A stretch of 64,000 nucleotides of DNA from Durusdinium trenchii (lineage: Eukaryota; Sar; Dinophyceae; Suessiales; Symbiodiniaceae): contig CAXAMN010021112.1 in the NCBI GenBank assembly GCA_963970005.1, forward strand, positions 956,613 through 1,020,612. The letters run 5' to 3'. Both the position numbers and the translations under genes were made by a program. The notes beneath the pieces are model-generated. The model saw nothing but the letters and a program-made list of their open reading frames with translations. It was not told where the DNA came from and ran no database searches. This document shows, piece after piece, positions 58,287 to 64,000 of this stretch. Within the stretch, counting starts at the first letter, position 1. Each line of letters begins with the position of its first letter.

Positions 58287-58863
58287 CTGAAGCGATCTAT
58301 TCCTTCTTAAGAAATTAACATATATTTACAAGCTAAATATATTGCTAGACACCTGACACCTGTCTGCAAACGGGGATTTGTGGAAGTTGTGCAATGCTGG
58401 CAGCATACCAAAAAGAAAAGGGGCACCCCTTACGATGGATGTCACTGAACCCGAAAAGACGGAAAAAACATTCGCATTCACGAACGGGACCGCTATTCCA
58501 ACAGTTCTGAAATTTCGAACCATTGTTGCTACCTCGTTTGGAATGGTTGGAATATGTTGTTCACAAAGAACCTTTGAAACACTCCAAACATATTCTCGTG
58601 CAGTCGATGCGCTTGCGCCGCCGACCAGTGCTCATGGCACTTCTGGGTGAGACGGTTGAGGTGCCCTTTCACCCCCCAAGGCCTTTCAGAGGTTTTTCAA
58701 TCGGACATGGGGGGGTGAATCAAAATCAGGATTTCCTTCTGAGTCGCATTCTTATTTCAGCAAGGAATTCGCGTACTTCTTATTTTTACCTCTTAGTTCT
58801 TTTTATTGTTCCCTTTTCTTATCAAATATCTTCTTCCTTCCTCTCCTTGCTCTTCGCCTGCAG

Positions 58864-58953
58864 CGTTGCCCAAAGGCCCAGCGAGACAGCTGCTCGCCCG
58901 CCGCCAGCACCTTGGGCAGTCGCTTTTTGTGCGAAGCACAGACGCAGTTCATC
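58864..58953 (+). CDS. possible exon, strand uncertain
   Basis: On +, a strong pyrimidine tract and CTGCAG precede LPKGPARQLLARRQHLGQSL, then FVRSTDAVH. On -, the same bases read KATAQGAGGGRAAVSLGL, then WATLQAKSKERKEED, also well biased and agreeing with the neighbouring - strand exons. I favour + on splice-site quality only. Confidence 0.33.
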
Positions 58954-59199
58954 CGTGTAACAAACAACCTCTTCCAAGAACCGCAACAAACAAATCATAC
59001 AAACACCCTGGAGGCTGAAGTCAGCAATCGGAACTTCTGTCATCCTTGACTGCTGGAACATGTATTCTCTACTCACATGTCAACAGTGGGACCTTCATTT
59101 GGACAAGCAAAACTCAAAATAGTAATACCCCTTCATGCACTCTACACTCCATCACACTCCAAACTCCAAAACACCTATCCTCAGGCTCCACCGAGTCAC

Positions 59200-59260
59200 C
59201 TCGCGCCCAGCCGGCCCAGCCTCCTCCATCCACACGGGCACGAGTTGGTATGCCAACCGC
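59200..59260 (-). CDS. short internal exon
   Basis: - strand, 61 nt, between CTGTTCCCAG and the donor GTGACT. It reads RLAYQLVPVWMEEAGPAGRE in G/C-ending codons. Family unknown; it probably belongs with other - strand exons nearby. Confidence 0.42.
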
Positions 59261-59676
59261 CTGGGAACAGGGAGAAAGCGTGGATGAACCCCAGAATCCA
59301 CTCTCTTCCTCCCAACATGGCAGTCTGGGAAAAGAACACTCACCTTCTGTGTGAGACAAACTGGGTCCAGCCGCAGCTGAACATGCAGGGATACATGTGT
59401 TCCAAAGAAGCTTCAGTATATTTCAGTGGTAAATCAAATAGCTTCACCCACATATAGTATTCTTGTCAATGCCCACGCATGGGCTTTATGTACAGTATTG
59501 AATGGCATAATATAAAATACGTATATTAACATCTTGGAGCTACCTGGAGCGGCAAGCCCACGGTCGAGTCCGAACATGATCTGAACACGTTAGGCAGCAC
59601 ACCAGTGGGCCCTCCGATTTGAGAATTGCTCCCAAGCCAGACCTTGAGTTGGGCTAGAATGACTAGAGTCTATACC

Positions 59677-59703
59677 GACGATGATGATGATGATGATGAT
59701 GAT
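59677..59703 (+). repeat. (GAT)n microsatellite
   Basis: Nine GAY units followed by GAG/GAC/GCT codons. It creates an acidic frame on + (DDDD...AEEDDEDADADD) and a poly-Ile frame on -, neither of which I trust as coding. Confidence 0.85.
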
Positions 59704-60268
59704 GCTGAGGAGGATGACGAGGACGCTGACGCTGACGATGTTTATGATGATCCACATCGATTCTTCAAAAAGGCCCGCGGGCCCGGCGGGTTCCGTGGGA
59801 AACATAGAGTGATGTCAGGATCGAGAGCACACCTCTCTCAAAGTGATGAGGGAGTGTCAGCGTTGCAGTTCTTATATTTTAGTTCTTATATAGTTGATCC
59901 TGGATCCTTAAGCAAACACGGTAATTACTGCTTTAGTTAGGCTCAATCTCCTGCAGATTGGGTGCTCCTTTTTTCTAGGCCTCACTATAGACGACCATTG
60001 ATTCTCCCTGAGCCTTTTGGTCAGTGCGAGCCTCTGTCCACCTGAACATCTCTACCGAATACAACCTGGCCGATGCCGCGATAAGATCAGAACCGACTGG
60101 ATCTTCTGAAGGAGCCGCATGATACAATTTCACCATATCATGGGTGTGTATTTTAATAGAGGGACCCACTTCCCTTCTTCCAGGGCCTGTTCATACACAA
60201 TACACACCCATATGTTCAATCATTGCATCTGGCTTTAAGGTGCTTGAAGTTCACTGAGCCTACTGGAG

Positions 60269-60307
60269 CCTCCTCCTCCTCCTCCTCCTCCTCCTCCTCC
60301 TCCTCCT
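60269..60307 (+). repeat. (CCT)n microsatellite
   Basis: About 13 CCT units; immediately downstream (on the - strand) of the 60341-60522 exon. Confidence 0.9.
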
Positions 60308-60340
60308 ATGGACTACCACCTCGTGCCTAAGCCGACTCAC

Positions 60341-60522
60341 CGAGACCACCGCCGCCTCGCTGAGACTGGACCGTTTCACTTCGACTCCCGCAGCGGCTCG
60401 CGCGGGCGGTGCGATGGAGAGCGCCATGGCTCGTGCCGACTCGCACGGTGCGTCCCGAAACGGTTCGACCGGTGGCGGGTTACGGTTCGTTGAGGCAGGC
60501 GTGCTTGGCTTATAAGAGGGAA
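60341..60522 (-). CDS. exon, Pro/Ala/Arg-rich, unknown
   Basis: - strand. After GGCGTTCAG the frame reads KPSTPASTNRNPPPVEPFRD, then APCESARAMALSIAPPARAA and AGVEVKRSSLSEAAVVS, ending at a consensus GTGAGT donor. Very strong G/C codon bias. The Ser/Thr/Pro/Ala-rich start followed by MALSIAPPARAAAG could be a plastid- or mitochondrion-type presequence if translation begins at that methionine (60424-60426); this is inference. Confidence 0.55.
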
Positions 60523-62191
60523 CTGAACGCCGGGTGCAGCTTGGGAAGAGTCGCCCCGCATTCTTATTTTAAATGCGACACATGGATTCAATTTTGAATA
60601 AAGGAACAACAAACCTATTGCACATAGGAACAGAAAACACGATGCTTTTGTGATGAACTTCAATCGTGGAACTTTGGGAGTCTTTGGGAAAGATCTGGAA
60701 GGTTATCACATGAGTGGAGCAAGGGTTTTGTCTTCAGCAAAACTTGATAACATTTGTATACATTTGTGTCGAAACGGACCACTTTGGATCCTCCTAGTTT
60801 GGACCAAACGACAGCCAGAGCGGCACCTGATTCAGACCATCAGGACCAAGATCCGCTAGCCAGATCAAGAAGTTGAAAGCTATAGAAGCTATGGTGACAG
60901 TTTCGCTGAAACGTATGAAGCCATGCCAGTGGATCAAACCCATGCCAGGCGTATCAAGCCATGCCAGTGGAACCTTCTCTTAAAAACATAATCACAGCCA
61001 CAACAAAGGCGCTCACAATTCCATGTGTCTTCGTGCGTCATGTCCTCTATGATCCTGGTCCTGAAGGCTTTCGGTCGACTGCTGGAAATGGCTTCCACTC
61101 CGCTAGGATGTCTTAAAGCTCCCAAGCTGCTTGGATGTTTATGGTGTCTGGGAGCTGGAGCAAATCAGCAGAAAAGATGCCTAAGATTTCTTTCTTTGGA
61201 CTTCAAGCTCAGACATGTCACCGTAGATAGAAGCTAGACATGTCATCATTCTGAATTGTCTTGCCATCTTTTCATCTTCAATCAACGAGACACATGTAGA
61301 CTGTTACTGTAACCCCCAAGAATGAGATGCAAAACCATTCTGGATGTGGTGGGTTTGATTCGCACATGAGGCTTTTTGCTCAATACACTCTGCAGAGGTG
61401 CTCGAGCGTGTCGCCCCTGGCAGGTTTTCACAACACACACATGAAAGTGGCCGGAATGTACCAGCGACTTGCCTTTTCTATCACTAATCTTCTTTGGAAA
61501 CTACCGCAGTGCCAACGAGGTGGGAATTGATTTATCTTCTGCTGCAAGGAAGCTTAGGCCGCAAAGCCTTTCAACTTTCAACGCAAAGATGGGCCTCCCA
61601 AAAGCAAATGGATCGTTTTCATATGTTTTCATGACGTCCGATCGCTTTATAAGTTACTATTTTTTTCAATCAGAGGTTTCACCTTTGTACCCATTTGTTG
61701 GGTTTGGCGGACCCGCGCGCGCCGGGCGCATGCTTTCCAGCCTGGAAGGTCATGCTCCTTCATCAAACTTCCTGATCGTGGCTCGAGGGTGGCGGGCTCA
61801 AGGCGGAAGCAGGTCATCTGTACAAGTCAAAGAGCTTAGCTCAATCAGCCAAGCAGTGCTCGAGGTTCATAAGCATCCATGAGGCCCTAGAATCTGCTAG
61901 AGTTGTGACGAACATTCTTATATCATCCTATTTCACGACGAACATTCTGATCTCATCCTATTTCAATCCAAAGAATATCAGGGGAGAGTAGCAATGCTCT
62001 TGTTAATCGACCTCCCCTCAGAGCAACTGGACACACCTGGATCATGGATCTGTTCTTCCCAAACGCAAAGAAATCAAGGGGCTCATGGTCTCTTCTTTCC
62101 ATCTTCCTAAACCTGGGTACCCCCCAGCTTCCCCCAAGTGGAGACAAACCCATGGGGCCAGGCTACTTGTCTCCTCCACTTTGCAGTTTCA

Positions 62192-62281
62192 CTAGAGGAT
62201 TCCTCCACTGGAGCCATCCCGCTTATCGCTCGCAGACCCGCGCACCAAGAGGAGCTGCTCCAGCTCCTTGGCAGTTGGCTC
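62192..62281 (-). CDS. five-exon gene, exon 5 (terminal)
   Basis: - strand, after TTCTCCTCTCAG (good pyrimidine tract), phase 0: EPTAKELEQLLLVRGSASDK, then RDGSSGGIL and TAG (62192-62194). A short amphipathic helix then a Ser/Gly tail. Joined with the other exons the protein is 174 residues (or 190 with the longer exon 4), in one frame throughout. Confidence 0.5.
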   Translation of the reverse strand, partial: EPTAKELEQLLLVRGSASDKRDGSSGGIL

Positions 62282-62564
62282 CTGAGAGGAGAATTGGCTC
62301 CGGAGGCAGGGAGGTGGCCACTTTTGTGGGACTTTGCATGGAACACATCGGCTGTTGGAAGTGTGAAGCAAATGAATGACCCCAACATAAGATGACATAA
62401 GAATACATCAGAAACGGTTACCCATTTTGTTCCTTTGCTGAGGATCCATGGAAACTGGTGGTCATGAAACCAGATTCATCACTGAGATTCTTCAGCCAAT
62501 CATTTTGCCTAGAAACCTCAGCACACATCTGGAAGGCCCGAAGGGCTCCGAAACCTTTCTGTAC

Positions 62565-62658
62565 CGAGCAAAGGACGATTTGCTCAGCTTGGGCGCGCAC
62601 CCATGCCGGTGAAGGCCCTTGGCAATAGCCCGGGAAGAAACCCGGCTGAAAGCCTGGC
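62565..62658 (-). CDS. five-exon gene, exon 4
   Basis: - strand, after CTGTCTTTGAG; enters in phase 2, giving Gly then PGFQPGFFPGYCQGPSPAWV, RAQAEQIVLCS. Continues the Pro/Gly/Gln-rich linker of exon 3. Two donors keep the downstream frame: GTACAG after 62565, or GTTTCT after 62517 (adding VQKGFGALRAFQMCAE). Read without splicing, the frame stops at TAA 62418-62420. Confidence 0.5.
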
Positions 62659-63206
62659 CTCAAAGACAGAACTGGTGCAAAAAGAACACCAAGAAAGAGG
62701 TAGGACCGAAGAGGTAGGAGTCCCAGAAAGGTGGATCCTAACCTAACAGCCTCCCACTTCCTCATTTGGCACCTGAAGACGGCACCCGAACATGCCATAA
62801 ACGGATTCGCAGGAATGTCGTTTATTGTCGTTCATCGTCTGGAGACTTGGGGCTAAGGAGATCATTCTGGCAGTGGCAAGACTGTTAGAAGTCGTTTTGG
62901 TAAGCACGTCAATGCCGCAATTTGGTTGCAGTTGCAAGGTCGGAGTGGGAATGGAACAGATTTCCAAACTCACCAATTCAATGTCTAAATGTGGTTGAAA
63001 CTTCGACTGCGAATGTAAGTGCTCCAGTAGACCTGTCAGTGACCCTTCGTTTGAGTGGTCCAAAGCATGCATAGAAAATACCAGGTAGCATGCTCCCATC
63101 GACCCGACCAGTAGAGAGACCATCGACCCGACCAGCACCATCACGCGGGAGTGGAGAAACATATTTTTGTGTCAATCTTTTGGAGGTCCTGAAGTGACCT
63201 TGGAAC

Positions 63207-63330
63207 CCTGGAGGACGGGGCCCCTGCTGCTGCGCTTTTTGAATTTGCTGCACATCTGGGCCCTCGCTTCTGGCAAGGCCAAGCACGATGGCACTCAGCC
63301 AATCGCTGAGTAACTTCCCATCGTTTTCCA
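63207..63330 (-). CDS. five-exon gene, exon 3
   Basis: - strand, 124 nt, after ATCATTCCAG; enters in phase 1 (completing a Val codon) and leaves in phase 2 at GTTCCA. It reads ENDGKLLSDWLSAIVLGLAR, then SEGPDVQQIQKAQQQGPRPP. A hydrophobic helix (LLSDWLSAIVLGLA) is followed by a Gln/Pro-rich linker. An alternative donor GTCACT lies seven bases further along, but breaks the phase with exon 4. Confidence 0.58.
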
Positions 63331-63596
63331 CTGGAATGATATCGTTTCCCACAGGAAAGCTGCATGTCGCTTGCTTAGCTGCTAAACTCTAAAGAGAACC
63401 CAACATGCCGGTTTCAATTGTCAATTATGCAAGACATTCCGCGATCCGAGGTTCTTTCCACAAAACTAAATGTGAACAAAATGTGAACACACAAACCAAT
63501 TGCGTACTCAGTTTACATATACTTTTTCTTGGTATATGCGGTTTGTGTTTGAAAAGCACGCCTTTTGGAATGAAGCGCAGTTCACAAGAGCCATAC

Positions 63597-63678
63597 CTTG
63601 CTTGGCGCTTTTTGGTTCCGGCTGCCACTTCCATTTGGCCTTTTCCAAATCCTTGTCTTGATGACTTTCAGCCTGGCC
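63597..63678 (-). CDS. five-exon gene, exon 2
   Basis: - strand, 82 nt, between AGGACGCAG and the donor GTATGG; enters in phase 0 and leaves in phase 1. It reads GQAESHQDKDLEKAKWKWQP, then EPKSAKQ. Highly charged and probably helical or disordered. Confidence 0.58.
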
Positions 63679-63823
63679 CTGCGTCCTTTGCACGAAACAC
63701 CCTTTGCACGCGGGATTTAGACATGAGTTGTGTCATGACCGGAAAATCCATAAACATCAAAACACCTTGTGCATAATTTGCTGCATCATCCATCTGAGCA
63801 CAATGCGCTAAATCACCTGGTAC

Positions 63824-63958
63824 CTTCTGGCACTGAGCGCCACAGGGAATGTCATTCCAGTTCTCGCACGGCAGAAGCGTCCGAACGCGTTCGCCCGCGG
63901 TGAATGTGTACATCTTTGACTTCAAATCAGGCAGAGTGGCTGTAGAGCCCATCGCCAA
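63824..63958 (-). CDS. five-exon gene, exon 1 (start)
   Basis: - strand, 45 codons from ATG (63956-63958) to the donor GTACCA, phase 0. It reads MAMGSTATLPDLKSKMYTFT, then AGERVRTLLPCENWNDIPCG and AQCQK. Three cysteines (C31, C39, C43) sit in the last third. This is the first exon of a gene whose next four exons join in frame. No family recognised; no obvious signal peptide. Confidence 0.58.
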
Positions 63959-64000
63959 GAGTGTTTAGCGTGAAGAAGTGTTCAACCCATTCCAACCCTA

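Noticed and set aside
59590..59805. - strand ORF with a poly-isoleucine transmembrane-like stretch
   Set aside because: Created by the (GAT)n microsatellite.

Overview
This is an intron-rich eukaryotic nuclear scaffold. There are no bacterial-style operons and no long uninterrupted genes. Coding signal comes as short (about 40-200 nt), G/C-at-third-position blocks bounded by pyrimidine-rich tract + AG|G acceptors and mostly GT donors, a few apparently GC, set in roughly 50% GC non-coding DNA. Together with alpha-helical organellar-type RNA-binding repeats, RRM + glycine-rich proteins and exon runs on one strand, this best fits a dinoflagellate. That is an inference: I found no spliced-leader relic, no rRNA and no tRNA. 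All gene models are exon-level, read by eye from codon bias, phase and splice sites. Which exons belong to one mRNA is mostly unproven.

Layout. (1) 1-13.4 kb, + strand: many exons. A series between about 3 and 13 kb encodes alanine-rich helical repeats with a core like A-x-A-[YFHC]-A-[KR], resembling the HPR/OPR/FASTK-RAP families that bind organelle RNA. A C2H2 zinc-finger exon lies at 2.6 kb. (2) 13.9-16.9 kb: purine-rich minisatellite and hairpin, then three intronless, coding-like frames, each broken by in-frame stops. (3) 17.7-29.3 kb, + strand: further exons of unrecognised proteins, and an intronic fold-back element at 26.0 kb. (4) 30.5-36.0 kb, + strand: exons of an RNA-binding protein or proteins (two RRM C-terminal halves, Gly-rich and Gly/Lys-rich linkers). 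(5) 36.0-43.1 kb: a sharply AT-rich, gene-free island with mirrored low-complexity sequence, a repeat family, a ~22-bp minisatellite and a 967-base assembly gap. (6) 43.1-64 kb: sparse, mostly - strand exons, including a phase-consistent five-exon - strand gene at the right end (62.2-64.0 kb), part of a histidine phosphatase at 50.0-50.3 kb (-), and the RHxE-type start of another at 56.9 kb (+).

Functionally, the recognisable left-half genes point to RNA binding and processing; the right half is mostly unassigned. Between the listed exons, stretches over 300 bases look like introns or spacer in which I see only the repeats listed. Examples are 1-1013, 13.3-13.9, 26.2-27.0, 27.1-28.9, 43.1-46.4, 47.3-48.9, 51.9-55.9 and 57.1-58.1 kb. 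Many open frames of 60-150 codons in these stretches are expected by chance and are not listed.
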